Below, one piece after another: positions 34,246 through 47,597 of a stretch of DNA of 64,000 nt (the stretch's first letter is position 1; every line of letters starts with the position of its first letter). The notes under the pieces were generated by a model, which was not told the DNA's origin, made no database searches, and worked only from the letters and a program-made list of their open reading frames with translations. The DNA lies in the NCBI GenBank assembly GCA_037126765.1, contig JBBCBC010000002.1, forward strand, positions 47,496,889 through 47,560,888. Reading direction: 5' to 3'. The position numbers and the translations under genes were made by a program. Source of the stretch: Stenogyne calaminthoides (taxonomy: Eukaryota > Streptophyta > Magnoliopsida > Lamiales > Lamiaceae).

Positions 34246-34626
34246 GATGATTGTGAATTATTATTAGTGGCGACGATGACCCTCCCCACGAGGCTTGTAC
34301 AAAGCGAAGTAATAATTCTGTATTTAATCATGGTTATTACTTAGGTATAAAATTGATATGCATATACTTCTCCGAAGTCCCTGTCAATTTTATATTGGTC
34401 AAGTGGGAGCCGACTATTAATTTTGAATTAAAGATTTGTAACTGTTCTTGTTTGTAACCTACTTGAATGTGTTTAAATAGACAGTTCACCCCACGTGACC
34501 TATTTAAACTGTTTTGAGATGTCGGCTGATGCATGTTCATATTGTTTTGAGATTTTGATATGAACAATGTGATCGAATTATGTGATAATTTTGTGTTTGC
34601 ACAATTGTTGTTTATTTCAGTTCAAC

Positions 34627-34822
34627 ATGTCGCAACCTTTTAATTCACTGTTAATATACTTAAAGTGAATAGAATTGTATAGGAAACTATGTTGATTGTA
34701 AACGAAAAGTTATGATTGTCCTAACTGCACAAAAGCACAAGTGGATTCTTGACACACCAGATGAGCCAACTAACGAGTCAAAGATGCAGGACTCGTCAGA
34801 TCACCTTGCGAGAGATGTTTAT
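34627..34822 (+). pseudogene. Element B gag, N-terminal part (split by F)
   Basis: ATG 34627 opens MSQPFNSLL, soon broken by a stop and shift; the matching downstream frame reads NYVDCKRKVMIVLTAQKHKW and then ILDTPDEPTNE, the N-terminal Gag pattern of Tork-like copia elements. Element F enters at about 34823. The stretch 34251-34626 is the untranslated leader of B. Confidence 0.65.
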
Positions 34823-35444
34823 TGTAAGGAGAAATAACCCGACTTGAAGGAAGCCGGGAATTGGGCCGTCTTACGGTCAGCTTGTTGTCCGACATCATCC
34901 AGCTGGAGCAAAACACGAAGCAACTTCGGAGCCTCAGTAAGTCGTTGGGAGGTCGGGAAGAGGCGGAGGTCCCGGAGGCAGCTTAGTGGGGTAAAGAGAG
35001 GTGTGCAGGCGATTTGATAGAACCCTAAAGTCGGGATGCATCGAGTCCCGAGCTTAGTTGAAGATAAACATGGAAAAGATTCGGGTAGTTAGTGAGGTGG
35101 ATTTCTCGGGATATAACCGGGGAATGTGTATCTGTAAGTCACGATCGCGTAACAAGAAAAGGAAACCCTAGTCGGTCCACGGAAGAAAAGCCCATTAAGG
35201 TCAGAACCCTAGTTCTGTAGGTCTATAAATATTACTTGTAATGTACGTTGTAAAGGATCGAACTCTTAGAATCCCAAAGTAAATAATACAAGAAACATCC
35301 CGGCTTGGTGCCCCCTGCAGACGTAGTCTATTTCACGATTTAACCGGTAATTAAATCGTGTGTTATCTATCATTCTCGTTATAATATTGATTGGAGCCCT
35401 ATTAAATTACTTGTTTGTTCGTCGGTAATAAACCGGGTACAACA
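34823..35444 (+). repeat. 5' LTR of element F
   Basis: Starts TGTAAGGAG, ends GTACAACA. TATAAATA at about 35224-35231. Confidence 0.85.
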
Positions 35445-35445
35445 A

Positions 35446-35463
35446 TTGGCGCCGTCTGTGGGA
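35446..35463 (+). other. Primer-binding site of element F
   Basis: TTGGCGCCGTCTGTGGGA, one base after the LTR, the standard form for Tat-type elements. Confidence 0.85.
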
Positions 35464-35524
35464 ACTACAATTCCTACGAAATCACTGCTCGAAGGAAAAC
35501 CCATCTCATCTATGATCAATACCG

Positions 35525-37130
35525 ATGGCGCAGCAATCAAGCCAACCTCGAACGGCAAGATCCGATGCCCGCTGATGGGCGCGAGGCCTCTATGAGCTCT
35601 CAACGCCCGGCCCCATCGCGATCCAAGAAGACCCGATAATGACCGATTGGTGGAAACCGTGCAGACCGAGGATGCAAAAGCCAGAATGGCTGTCCTCAAC
35701 AAAAATGCCTCGTGATTTGATGACGCAGGACGCGACTCTCCCGCAAGAAGGCCACCCAGAGGCCTGACCGAAAAACAACAAGACGTCCGAAAGCGGCATT
35801 CGGGCAGCCAATCGTCACGATCCGGTAGACATGCCTCGTCCGCAATCGCCAGCCCTCTTAGAAGGCGAGGGTGGTCAACAATGGTTTGACCGACTTGGCA
35901 ACACGGGGTCCAGACGGCCCGTGGATTGTTGGAAGACGAGTGCAATCCGAGACTACGAGTGACGGGGCGGAGAGCGACCTTGTTCCTGGTGATTGAACCC
36001 CCACCACGCACGACCTACCCAGGATCGACGAAGATCATCATGGTGACCCCACGACAAAAAGCAATCGCCGACCACCGCGATGTTTCAGTCGCAAAGATCA
36101 ACCCGGATGGTCAGCAACTAATGGAAAGCGATGGAGAATCGAGTCGTCGGGCGGGCCTGACCCTTTCCTCGCTATCCCCGACTCCCACTCTAACTCGTCA
36201 CCTGGAGGCCTACCCAAGGAAGATTAATGTCGCGACTGATCGCATACTGGGGAACAGGACCCAAGGGTCCATGTATGGCACAACTTCATACACGGCCTCA
36301 ACGGGCGCCCACCGACACCAAATGTCGGGCTTTTTTTTCTCCTAACTCGAGCGACTGAAGCTCACTAATGGTTCACCTTCGCCACCTCGCCGGTGGATTT
36401 TTCGAAAGCAACTCGCCGTTTATTCCTCGACTCAACCATCGCTCGGGCGCCCGACCGTAATATCAATACTTAATGAACACCCAGCACAGGACACAGAATC
36501 CGATCGCTTTATGTCGAAAAGGATCGATAAGCCGATTCAGCCGAGATCCCACGGGGATGAAGCAAAACGGGTTGGGGGTCGCTTCCTACCAAGAGTGGAC
36601 TAAACTTTGGCGGCGATGACTACGGACACCCGGACTACCACGCCGACTTTTCGGCTATGCAGCAAGAAGAACTCCGATACACACGGCGTGAGTTCTCGAA
36701 TCCCACTCAGAGGCTAAGGAGGTCGAGGAGCCCAAGAAAAGCTCCAAAAGGCCACCAAGAAGACAAGCTTCCCTAAGTTTGCCGCTTGAGGAAAACATTC
36801 GGGTGAAAGATTTGATGCCCCAGTATGACCCTGCATATTTTTCACCCGATCCGGATCGAATCGCTAATCCCGCCTTGCAGCAGAAAGAGTAATGGCAAAT
36901 AGAACCCCAACAAGTATTGCTTAATTTTCACGAAAGCGCATCGCACTATATCAACGAAAGTGTAAGGACCTTTTTTCCCGAGGTTATATAAAGATGGCCT
37001 CGCTTGATTGACGACTCCGCTGCTCGCCTCAAAAGAATGGCGAACAAAGCCCCGAGAGGTCGCCAAAGAAGAGAGAGCTACCTTGACGGAACAACAACCA
37101 GGGAGCGGGGCAAAGGGAGCGACCTATCCC
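35525..37130 (+). pseudogene. Element F gag remnant
   Basis: The region aligns with E's gag at DNA level, but the start codon (35525) meets a stop after 16 codons and no Gag domain survives intact. Traces such as 'PQVLLNFHESASHYINESVRT'-like knuckle sequence appear only across frameshifts near 36890-36970. Confidence 0.5.
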
Positions 37131-37134
37131 GCCC

Positions 37135-40100
37135 ATGCTTGAAAATACAGGAGATCGGGTGATACACACTCTCTCCCCTCTAGGGACGGTCGGGGGGCTA
37201 GCCTCCAGCTCCTCTTCCAAGCGGAAGATTAAGGCCGAAATAAGGGAGATAGAGAATGCCAGGAAGATGGTGTTGTTTGTCCTCGCCGTGGGGGAAGTGT
37301 CGAGTACTATCGAGTTCGGAGAGAAGGACAAGGCATGGGTGGTCTATCCCAATGTCGATCCCTTGGTGATCCGGGCAAACATCATGGGAACTACGATGTG
37401 CCGACTTCTGGTCGACGGGGGGGGCCTTCTGCAACATTCTTTTCAAGAAAACCCTGGACCAGCTCGGAGATTACGATGCCTACATTACCCCATGCGACCA
37501 CCTCGTGAAGGGTTTTGGCGACGCCATCGTGAGGCCACCGGGATGATCCAACTGTCCGTCGAGCTGATTTCCACACTGAATAGCGGAGTTAGGGCAACTA
37601 GGCTGTTAGATTTTGTAGTAGTCGACCTCCCCATCTCCTATAATGGCTTCCTGGGGAGGCCTTTTGAACATGAATTCGAGGCTGCGTCCTCTACTTTCTA
37701 TTTTTGTGTAAAATTCCCCACCAAGAGTGGGGTGGTTGGCACTGTTAAGGGCAACCAAGTAGATGTCAGAGGTTGTTTGATTTACTCTTCGTCTCCTTTC
37801 AATTCTGCACAAGTACCTATTAAACAAGCATTTGTAATAGATAGCAATGAACAAGATGAAGAGTTAAATGAGAAAAGGGCAAACAGAAAAAGAACCTACA
37901 GCGACCTCGACCCGAGAATAGGGCACGAATCCGATGAGTTCCTAGTCGAGGTCGAAATCGACGACCCCCAACAAGATGGCCCAAGGGACGTCCCGGGGGA
38001 AGAACTCGAAAAAGTCAAATTAGATCCAACTCGCCTTGATCTAGAAGTCATTATTGGCTCCAAGATACCGAACGACCTGAAGGGGGAAGTGATCGACTTT
38101 CTCCAAAAGAACTTGGATGTCTTTGCTTGGTCACACAAGGACATGGTGGGAATAGATTTGGAAGTCGCGTGTCACCGACTTCACATTGACCCATCTCGGA
38201 GGCCGATTGCCCAGAAAAGACAGAAATTCGGCCCCGAGAAGTATGCCACTTTAGCTGAAGAGGTAAAGAAGCTGCTGGATAACGACCTGATCATGCGAGG
38301 CGACCTCACCGCAGGGTGGCAATGCAAAGATCGGGTGAAAAGTCCAACGGAACCTGGCGGCTGTGTATCGACTTTACCGACCTCAATGAGGTCTGCCCAA
38401 AAGATTTCTTTCCCATGCCGCACATCGACCACCTTATAGATAACACGGCCGGGCACGAGATGATATCATTCATGGACGCTTTCGCGGGTTACCACCATAT
38501 AGCCATGCACGAACCAGATCAACAACACACCTCTTTTCTGACCGAGAAAAACTTATATTGCTGGAAGAGAATGTCGTTCGGCCTGAAGAACGTCGGGGCA
38601 ACCTACCAAAGACTTGTAAATCATATGTTTGCCGATCAGATCGGGAAGTCGGTAGAAGTGTATGTCAATGATATTGTCGTCAAGAGCTTAAAAAGGGAGG
38701 ATCATCTATTTCACATCGCACAGACCTTCGATATCCTCAGGAAGTTCAATATGAGACTCAACCCCAAGAAGTGCAACTTTGGAGTGGAGTCGGGGAAGTT
38801 CTTGGGACATCTAGTTAATAAGCGGGGGATCGGGGTGAATCCAGGGAAGGTCAAGGCCGTACTGGATATGGGGGCACCCCGTAATGTGAAAGAGGTTCAG
38901 AGACTCACGGGATGCCTGGCCGCACTAAGTAGGTTCATCTCCCGAATGGGGGACAAATGCAAGCCGATGTTCGACACGATCAGAAGAAAGCAAAGTTCAA
39001 ATGGACACCGAAAGCCGTGGATGCCTTGAAAAAAATCAAAGTGCATTGGCCGATGTGAGCATACCGGCCCAAAACTCCGTGTCCGGGAGAGAAGTTTTTC
39101 CTCAGATCTCGCGGCCGGAGACCTCTTGAGCGCTAAAAGATAGTCCGGGCCGAGGGCCGATCCACCGCCCATTTACTTTGTCACCAGACGCTGAACGAGA
39201 CGCGAGCAACGCTACCCATCGCTAGAGTTCGCATACGATTAGTCATGAAGTGTGAGGAAATTGAGGCCTTTTTTTTTTCGATCACCAAAGTTCAGTTCTC
39301 TCCCCGCTTTCATTTAAACGCGGCTCCATCGACCATTACACTTCAAAGCCGATGTCTCAAAATGGGCCATTGAAGTCGGGCAATATGGTGTGACTTATGC
39401 GCCATGACCTGCAGCTAAGGCCCGTGCTCGCCAATTTTTTAAGAGAGCTTACATTCCCTTCTAAAGCAGAGAATTTGAGCGGTTTCACATGGAGTCGTTT
39501 TCAGACGGGTTTCGGCGACCTCTCACAAGTCGGAGCCGCCTAGTCTTAATGAGTTCGAGGGTATCCCATTCCGTAACGCCATTACCTTTTGATTTTTCCA
39601 AGAACTAATAACGAGGTTGAATACGAGGCGCCATCACGCTTAGAAATGGAAACGCCAAGGCCAAGAGATCAGAGGTCCATACCGAGGCTCTTACCATGGT
39701 CCGCCAAGTTTCGGGGAATGCGGTTGTGGACGATAGGATGGCAGCCTATCAGAAATTGTAAAAACAATGTGCTCAAGATCGTGATAGATCCATGTCAAGT
39801 TGATACCGGAGAGGGCGTAACTCATGTTGATGTTTCGCCCTACCGGCGACCTCCGAAGGATCACCAGATATGAAAGATATCACCATAACGACATTCCCCA
39901 CCCATCCACAAATAAGTAGTAGCGGACAATATTAGAAACCCCAATGTCGAACCGATGACACCCATCATGGAGTATCCGATAGCAGCCTCCCCGCCAACCC
40001 GATCACGCCGTGCTCTAGTGATTGCGATTCATGGGCCACACGATACACAATGATCGGTGGGGAGTTATATAAGCGAGGTTTTGGTGATGCCCCTACTTGA

Positions 40101-41158
40101 TGTATTATGCCCGAACAAGGTCAAACCATTCTTCGAGAAATACACGGCGGGCATGCGTAAACCACAATGGGGAGTCATCGCCCACAAGACCACAAGGCAG
40201 AATATTTTTGCCAACCTTAAGGGCCGATGCCATCGTTTTTGGCCAAAGAATGCCACAAATGTCGATCTTTGCTCCTCCATCAAGATCGCACTGTAAGAGC
40301 TCCAAGCATCCTCATCCTTGGCGCCTTTTTGCAAAGTGGGGATAGACATCATTGGTCTCCCCAACGGCCCCGGATCGATCAAGTATGCTCTAGTGGCGGT
40401 GGATTACTTCACAAATGGGCCGAGGTCGAGGCATTGGTGACCATAGACCAAGATCATGTCATCAGTTCATATGGCGTAAACATTATCCGCAGGTTTAGCT
40501 ACCTCAAAGCGATCATATCGAGATAATGGAAAGCAGTTCGACCAAGATTAAGATCGACGCTTTTCAAAAAAAAGTGGAAGATCACAAAGTTATTCTCTAC
40601 CCCATACCACCCTCAATCAAACGGTCAGTCGAGGTCAGGAACAAAATCATAAAGCACACGCCAAGTCCAGGATCGAGGGGAAAAGGGAAATGGGCTAATG
40701 AGCTCCTCGATGTGTTGTGGTCATACATAACGACTGCAAAAAATTAACGGGCTAAACCCCTTACTCGCTAAATTTTCGGAATCGAGGCAACAGGCCGTGG
40801 AAGTCGATTTCCCAACCTTCCGAACCAACCAGGCCGCTTTCGACCATAACAACGAGGCCCTAGAAAGGAACCTCGACTTACTCGAAGAAAAGCGACTGGA
40901 GGTTAACATGAGAAATGCCAGATACAAGCAGAGGTCTGAGAGATATTACAACTCTAAGGTGCGATTGACGCTTCAAGGTCGGAGACCTGAAAAAAAAAAG
41001 ATACTCGGAGACTTAAAAGGTGCCCTCGGTCCGAATCGGGAGGCCCATTCCGGATATCGAAGTCCTACCAAATGGGGCATACGAGCTCGAGAAAGTGGAT
41101 GGGACCAAGGCCCAATACCCATGGAATGCAATTCATCTGAAGAAGTATTATCAATAGA
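37135..41158 (+). pseudogene. Element F pol (protease-RT-RNase H-integrase), broken
   Basis: Better preserved than E at its start. From 37135 the frame holds VVYPNVDPLVIRANI, LLVDGG, the conserved linker GFLGRPFEHEFEAASSTFYF and LDVFAWSHKDMVGID. After a shift near 38320 RT continues (CIDFTDLNEVCPKDFF, SFMDAFAGYHHI, GKSVEVYVNDIVVKSL) to about 38990. As in E, the catalytic box is YVND, with different silent bases (AAT GAT here, AAC GAC in E). RNase H and the integrase core are heavily broken. The integrase C-terminus is readable at 40797-41158 (ERNLDLLEEKRLEVNM ... HLKKYYQ, stop TAG 41156). RT would make cDNA in the particle; this copy is dead. Confidence 0.85.
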
Positions 41159-41260
41159 TTTACACCTTTGTACTGATCACATCGATGAAAACAAATAATG
41201 TTGGTAACATTAATTCTCTATTTTGTTTAAAAGAAAAAATTCCCTGTGTAGAAACCAAGC

Positions 41261-41328
41261 GGGTCGCACGAAAAGTATATGATCGATAACATGCAGGTCG
41301 CATGAAAGACATGACTGATAACGTGCGA
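41261..41328 (+). repeat. Minisatellite 1 in F (two copies)
   Basis: Two units matching the four-copy array of E (GGTCGCATGAAAGACATGA). Confidence 0.8.
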
Positions 41329-41585
41329 ACCCGAGGTGTGACTTTAGAGATACTGGAGGCGAGATCGCCACCCTAGAGGTGCGGTCATCCCCCGACTTTA
41401 TAAGACGACTACGCCAAATGTCCAAGAAACAAGTCGCATAGAAAATAAGACGACAATGACTAAGCAAAAGTCGCATAAGGAAATCAAGTCAACACAAAAA
41501 GGAATTAAAAAGGAGAATTTCATTAATAAAGACCCGGAGGTCGGTAAAAAGAGCATTCCAATACAATACATTTTTCAGAATCGAT

Positions 41586-41692
41586 CTAGCGACTTGGTCT
41601 ATACTACGGAGTTACTTGAGCTAGCGACTTGGTCTATACTATGGAGCCACTCGAGCTAGCGACTCGGTCTATACTACATTGCTACTTGGGTA
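41586..41692 (+). repeat. Minisatellite 2 in F (35-bp unit, three copies)
   Basis: Units at 41586, 41621 and 41656, each starting CTAGCGACT.GGTCTATACTA. E has two. Confidence 0.85.
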
Positions 41693-41753
41693 GCGGCCCT
41701 CGGACGCGGAGGTCGCTGAGGAAGATGCTACAAAACTATTAGAAAATGATGTT

Positions 41754-42131
41754 TTAAAAACATCCAGGAAGTGTCAGATGCCGCAATGGGACTTCTCGTG
41801 TTAAAGAAACAAGAGTGTCACACATATGGTGCAAAAAATTCAAGGGATTGTGAAGGGCATTTTGTCTTGATCGGATTCGCATATACAATACAAAATCCCT
41901 ACATGTTGGAAGATGCCCATCACCACTAATCCCGTCATCACGATCGGCGCCCAAAGCACAGAGTGCCCGGGGCACCTCCATCATGGCGGTGGCAGGTCCG
42001 CCACCCGGGTGGTGGCAAAGCTTGGCAATGGCCATATGGTCATCCTCCGATGAGGGCAACATCAGAAACGGGGAGAACTCAGGGACGGACTGAGTGACGA
42101 AAGCCAAAAGTACAGAGCAAGAGAAGCCCAT
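41754..42131 (-). pseudogene. Element F antisense ORF, short unit (a)
   Basis: A minus-strand ORF from ATG 42131 (MGFSCSVLL) encodes about 125 residues with FSPFLMLPSSEDDHMAIAKL, the N-terminal motif of the long antisense gene. The frame is open further upstream to 42233, but the TATA box at 42247-42256 is only 14 bp from there, so the internal ATG, about 120 bp after the box, fits better. No other domain is recognised. Confidence 0.55.
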
Positions 42132-42246
42132 CGCCGGAGGGTGCCTCAAAGTGGGAAGTTCGCCGGAGTTGCCCATACCAAGTTTGAGGACGATATATGA
42201 GGAGATCAGAGGGGGATAATGCGCATTATCCACCTAAAATCCCGCC

Positions 42247-42256
42247 CTATTTATAG
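42247..42256 (-). promoter_or_regulatory. TATA box of antisense unit a in F
   Basis: The minus strand reads CTATAAATAG, identical to the box at 29797-29806 in E. Confidence 0.65.
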
Positions 42257-42533
42257 ATGAAAGTCGGGGATTAGGTTGCAAATTCCAACTCTCGAGGGCC
42301 CCGTAAAGAAATCGGTGGCGCACGTGCAGCGCGTGGGCAGTACGCGACTTCTGATTGGTCTAAATTACGGCGCCCGGTGCCACCAAATACCCAGGCCATC
42401 ATTGCGGATCTGTCACACGTCATGCCGATTCGGAGAATCGAGGCAACGGTTCACCTCCCCGAGGATGAGACGTCGGCGTAGACACACTTCCCGAGTCCGA
42501 CCTGCCAGAAGTCGATAAGAAATACGAGCTCAA

Positions 42534-44377
42534 TGTTGGGGAATTAATTGCATTGATCTATTCGGGATAAATATTAAAATACAAATTTAATTCTGATAAT
42601 TATTACTAGCATGAATTAATCCTATATTAATTCAAATAATAATTCAACAACAAATCATGCATATAAACAGTTCACGTAAATCCTACGCATGCGGAATTAC
42701 TACGAGTTAACGTGAACGTACCTCTTGGAATGGCAATGACATCGTTGATTAGACACACCAAAAAAACCCTTTCCAAGTATTCCCTTAATCCTTGCTCGAC
42801 AATCCGGTGGTAGGATGCTCGCGAACAATTAACAAAAGGAAAATAAACTTTGTTGCACCACCTTTGTAGATTTACTAATTTTTCCAGCACATGGAATTGT
42901 ACTTGGGAATGAAACACTCATCCCCTATTTATAGAGGTGTGGTGGTCGAAAATTTGGGATAAAATAATATGGGAAAATCTTTTTCTTGATCTCCAAGAAA
43001 TCTTGAATATATCTCATATATTCTTTTCTCCATAATTAAAATATTCCACAAAAAATCCCAACTCCTCTTTGTTATGGAATTTTCGAAATATAGGGAACAA
43101 GATTCCAAGATTTGGATCTTCTTGAATTTATGAGATATTCTTGTATTTCAAGAAATACATATCTTTCATAATATATTTTCAAGAAAATCAAGAAAATCTT
43201 TTTCTTGCCTTTATATTCAAAAATTTTCGAAAAATATCCCCATAAATAACCAAGTGGGAGATTTCTTGAATTTAATGAGATAATCTTGTATTACAAGAAT
43301 ACATATCTTCATTCCATAACAAAATTCAAAAAAAATCTTTCTCCCTCTTTTATTTATGATTTTCGAAATTATGAGGAAAAAATAAGCAACAAATTTATTT
43401 TATTTTTAAACACCTTTTTTCGCTTATTGAACTTTATGTTGGGCTACTTAGGGGCCTTTTAGGAGAATTAAGATTGGACCTTCCAATGGATCTTGAATTA
43501 TCAATATTGAGCCACAATATTATTCAAGCCCATAAATATTAATTAATCCCACTACATAATTAATATTGTTCTATCCATCTTAACCCATATTACACCAATA
43601 TGGCTCCTTGTTATTATTTCACGTGTTTAAGATTATCTAGCCCACTAATTAATTCAAGTCACTGAAATAGCTTTCCATTAATTAATATCTTTTATCTTTG
43701 GTTAAGGAACGGTTCAACATTATTATCCATACCGGAAACTAGTTCCACTTGCAAGATTTGGTATGATAAAGCTTATGAACCTCCCAAGGGGGCAAATCTA
43801 AAGTCAAGACTTGCACACACGATTCTCAGATTAAATCTTAGCAATCACACGTGACCAATAATATTGCCCAAGATAAAAAGTATTGAATCTCGTTGATTCT
43901 CTACCCATGATAAGTCAAAGCAATAGTTACCAACCACACGTGATCCTATTTAAGGGGACTAAGATTAAGAAATAACGAACCACCGAGGTCTAATTCTTCC
44001 TTGTTCATTCAAGAATTTGTCCTCCTATAGGTCCTATTCAAGGCATCACCATGCACTAGTGTAATCTCTTGGTCAAGACAAGTCATCTCGGTTTTTTTAC
44101 ACTTCAACCTTTCACGATGGATTGTTCATTTCCATCTAGGTTGTGAATGGTGTACTTTTGGTTACAAGGGACTGTTAATTTAATCTTCTGTGATCTGGTA
44201 TCACTAAATTAACTACAATGTAACATGTACTATTTATTGAACAGTTATGCAGTAAATATATGTAACATTCGATGATATTTAAAGCATCAGTGATAAACAA
44301 TTTATTTCAGTAAATAAGTCCAAAATTCAGTTTTGATTATACAAAGTAAAAGTATACTTTCTAGTATAATCCCAACA
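42534..44377 (-). mobile_element. Element G: solo LTR of the B/G copia family, minus orientation, inside F
   Basis: 1844 bp between TSD copies CTCAA (42529-42533 and 44378-44382). On the minus strand it starts TGTTGGGATTATACT and ends TTCCCCAACA. It aligns along its length with the B LTRs but is closer to the LTR at 62561. A minus-strand TATA box (CTATAAATAG) is at about 42925-42934. It separates unit a from unit b of F's antisense genes. Confidence 0.9.
44174..44213 (-). other. Conserved bulged stem-loop in solo LTR G
   Basis: On the minus strand: outer stem GTTAATTTA/TAAATTAAC, inner stem GTGAT/ATCAC, loop ACCAG, 3' bulge AGAAGAT. Confidence 0.75.
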
Positions 44378-44414
44378 CTCAAGTCAAGGCCCCAAGGCGA
44401 GCTGGCGACCTCGA

Positions 44415-44424
44415 CTTTGGGGGA
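44415..44424 (+). other. Internal polypurine-tract-like copy in F
   Basis: CTTTGGGGGA, followed by GAATGAAATATGGGAG as at 30121 in E. It is the same junction between antisense units. Confidence 0.45.
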
Positions 44425-44666
44425 GAATGAAATATGGGAGTTTTATTTTATAATCAGAAACACCAAACACCAAACAGAAAACAAAATAACTTCTTTCATT
44501 GATAAAGGACCCGAAGGTCAGGAGGTTGTGCATTACAAATCAATGCCCGAAGACCAGTACAATGATAAAAGAAAAATAAAAAGTGACCGGTAGGGCGGCA
44601 TCTTCAATCCTTCTCCAAAGGGGCAGTTGAGGGCGGGTTTTTTACCGTCCCGAAAGGAGGGTCCTG

Positions 44667-47444
44667 CTATGTAAGCGCCGACGAATCGACCTCCAAGCTC
44701 GACACCTTCTCCCCAATGGACTCGGAGGGCATGTCAACTGCTGGGGGAACCACCTCCGAGCTCGGAACCTCCTCCGTGATAGGCTCGGAGGGAACGACAA
44801 CTGAGGAGGGAGCGACTTCCAAGCCCGGCACCTCCTCCACGCAGGGTTCAGAAGATATAACAGCAGAGGGGTCAACCTTCTCAGGATCTAGGAGGGGGTG
44901 CACGACGACTGGGATCAGGGAAGAAAGAAAGATCAATTCACATGCCCTCCAAGTCCTTGATCTCCAAAGAGACATCGGGAGCCGCGGGTTGTCGCGATAT
45001 ATGCCAGAGCTCAACGACAAGCCCGCTGGCAAGTAGCCCGAGGGATTCTCCTTTATGGCAGATCCGGATGGCACCAAGAAATGCCATCACTTAACGCAAA
45101 GTTGGCGTTTCACCTCCTCAAAGAAATTTTTTAAACCTGGCCTCCTGGTATCCAGCCCCCCACTTTCGACCCCGCCTTTCACCCCGATCAGTCGGCCTCC
45201 ACCTCGCCACTTTCCCTCCGCCTCGGTCGTTTTAACTTCGGCCAAAGGCTCCACTCAACCTACCTCCTTCCGCAGACGAACCGACCTCAATCTCTACAAG
45301 CCAACCCACCTAGGGCCCAAAAGTGACCTTCAAGGGTTGAGATTCACGTAGGTTCTCTCGACGGATCTCTCCAGGCCTTTCTGAGCCTCGGCCGCCGTCA
45401 GGATCGACTTGGCTTGATCAACAACCCGAGCTCGCGACTCAGAAAGGTGCCTCGAGCTCGGCCTCCACTGGTGCTAGATTTCAGAACAAGGCGCTTTTTG
45501 GGAATGGACCATGGCCTAGTACAAGTTGCATGTCACCTTCTAGCGACGTGTGTTAGCATGATCAGTACGAGTCCACCCCCGGAGGAGATTCCATAGGCTT
45601 CGGGAGAGGTAATCGGGCCATTTCTCAGGGATCTCGCCCACCGAACGGCGAAAGCACCGGAGTTTTAACCACCTCCCGAGAAAACCCTACCGCCCATAGT
45701 CGGGTGAAAAAAGAGGATAAACCATCAGATAAATAAAGGGTAAAAAAGGATTTGGAAGAACAGGACGAGGACTTACTCATCCACCCGGACCGCATCCCAT
45801 CCTAGATAGGAGTCATCATCTTTGTGGCGACCTCTTCTCCGGGCCGAGGTACTTAGGGAGGCCATGAGGACAATGGTGGCGAATGGGGTTGATGTAGCCG
45901 GTTATGACGGCGGCCTGACGACCTCCCCAAAATTTCTATTGATTTCCGGACCGGTAGGTCATGATCTCCTCCTCAATTTTTTCGGAGAAAGCAGTTTAAA
46001 GCGGGCGGAGTTGGATCCGCAAATTTTCTCTTACCCTTGTCAGCGGCGGAGGAGCCGGCGGGGTCCAAACTTGGAGGAGCGGCCTCCACGGGGGTTAATT
46101 CCGGAGGAGCGACCTCAGAAGTCGCCACTCGCCTCATCTGCTTAAGAACGGATTTGGGGAGGCTATAATGTCCGCAGGGGGCGGCCAAGAACGGGGGATA
46201 TTGGGGTCTGCAAAGACAATGAGATTGCAGTCAGTTAAAAAGGTCGACAACGAAAGGTTGATAAGCACGCAGCGAGGATACTTACAAGGTATCTTCAGAT
46301 GAAGCGGCACGCAGTATGTTCTATCTTGAGAGACGGCCGAGCTCGAGTTCGTATGCTGACGCCCCGATTTCTGGAGGGTATCACTTAACTAGATTGAAGG
46401 CCTCTAAGAAGTCCCAATACAAAGTCGGATTTTTGAGGCGTGAACACCTAAAAAGAAAACGAGAATTAGATCAAGACGACTTTGGAACCAAGAGTACGAG
46501 ATTTACCGTGTTCTACTACCACATAACTGCTTCAGACATGTACGGGCAGAGTGCTTCAAGGGCCCACAGACTCCCCACGCCTCCAACGAACCACCACCCC
46601 CGTGCCAACCATCAACTTTGTTGTGATCCCATCACGAAGCTCCCTCGCCCCGGCCGGTCAAGACGGCATCAGATTCACCGCCAGATGGGCAACGGGCGCC
46701 ATCACGAAGATATTTCTCCGTGGTTTGGCAACCGATATAGTCTTACCGGTCCCAAAGATAGTTATGGTGGAAAGAATGTAACTCCAAATTGCTCGGGGTT
46801 ATTTGTGTAAGGCTTTGGTTCCGTGCCACGAGTGAGAAATAAATGGGGTCTGCAACTGAATCTAATCCCGACCTCCATGGTATGTTCGCTCACGCCTATC
46901 ATCCCGCCGGTGGCTGGTCAACTTTCGCCGGAGGTCGCTTCCATAAAAGTGCACATCGGGGGGCACCTTGTGCCAAGCGACGGAAGGAGCGCATGTATTG
47001 ACGGACAACACCGGCCGATTTTTTTCCGAGAGGCCACAAAGTCCGACCTGACCAACTTCCGATAGTCGCGCTCAGGTCGCTTGTATGGAGCTCGAAGGTG
47101 ATAGGAGTTGTAATCGAAGACCCGTTCAAAGGCCCTATACCTGTGGGATGGGTCGGCGGACTCATTGTCGCCGCCTCCTCCGGCGCAACGCGCAGGGGCC
47201 GGGGATTTAGTACGGGAGGTGAGTGATTTTCTAACTCCACCAGAATTGCTCATCGTCGCTTTTTACTCCCTTCAAATTTCGTTGTCAACCCGGGCACAGA
47301 TAGAGAGGACACCCGTTGTTGAAAGGAGGTGGAGCCGAGGCCAGGATGACGACGAAGGTGAGCTATGGCCACGTCATCATCATCCGAAGACGACGAAACC
47401 AAAAATTGAGGTGGCAAGGGAGCAGATGGTGAATTGAAAGCCAT
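44667..47444 (-). pseudogene. Element F antisense gene, long unit (b)
   Basis: Counterpart of E's long antisense gene. The start at about 47444 reads MAFNSPSAPLPPQFLVSSSSDDDD, matching E residue for residue in the acidic motif. The Transposase_28-like middle survives only in pieces on shifting frames (about 47240-46600). The intron (46506-46448) is intact with GT and AG ends. The C-terminal part (45077-44667) keeps the Pro/Glu repeat motif (EPITEEVPSSEVVPPAV) in about four imperfect copies. Frameshifts prevent a full product. Position, promoter and intron match E, so this gene was in the common ancestor of both copies. Confidence 0.65.
46448..46506 (-). other. 59-nt intron of antisense gene b in F
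   Basis: On the minus strand: GTAAATCTCGT at the donor, CTAAT branch-point-like motif, TTTTCTTTTTAG at the acceptor. Same length as in E. Confidence 0.65.
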
Positions 47445-47587
47445 AGGAAGGTTTGGAGAAGGGTGAATCGGCACTGCTTTCACTTTTTTTCGAAGTTTGG
47501 GAGCTCGCCTCAAAAAAAAAAAATCTATGGCGAAGGTTCACCAAGACGAAGGTTGAGGGTAAAGCGGTTTATGCCTAAAACCTTGCC

Positions 47588-47597
47588 CTTTTTATAT
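47588..47597 (-). promoter_or_regulatory. TATA box of antisense gene b in F
   Basis: The minus strand reads TATAAAAAGG, about 150 bp before the ATG at 47444. Confidence 0.55.

Noticed and set aside
34818..34822. TSD for element F
   Set aside because: TTTAT against TTGTT is not a match; F is placed by LTR ends and by rejoining of B's gag instead.
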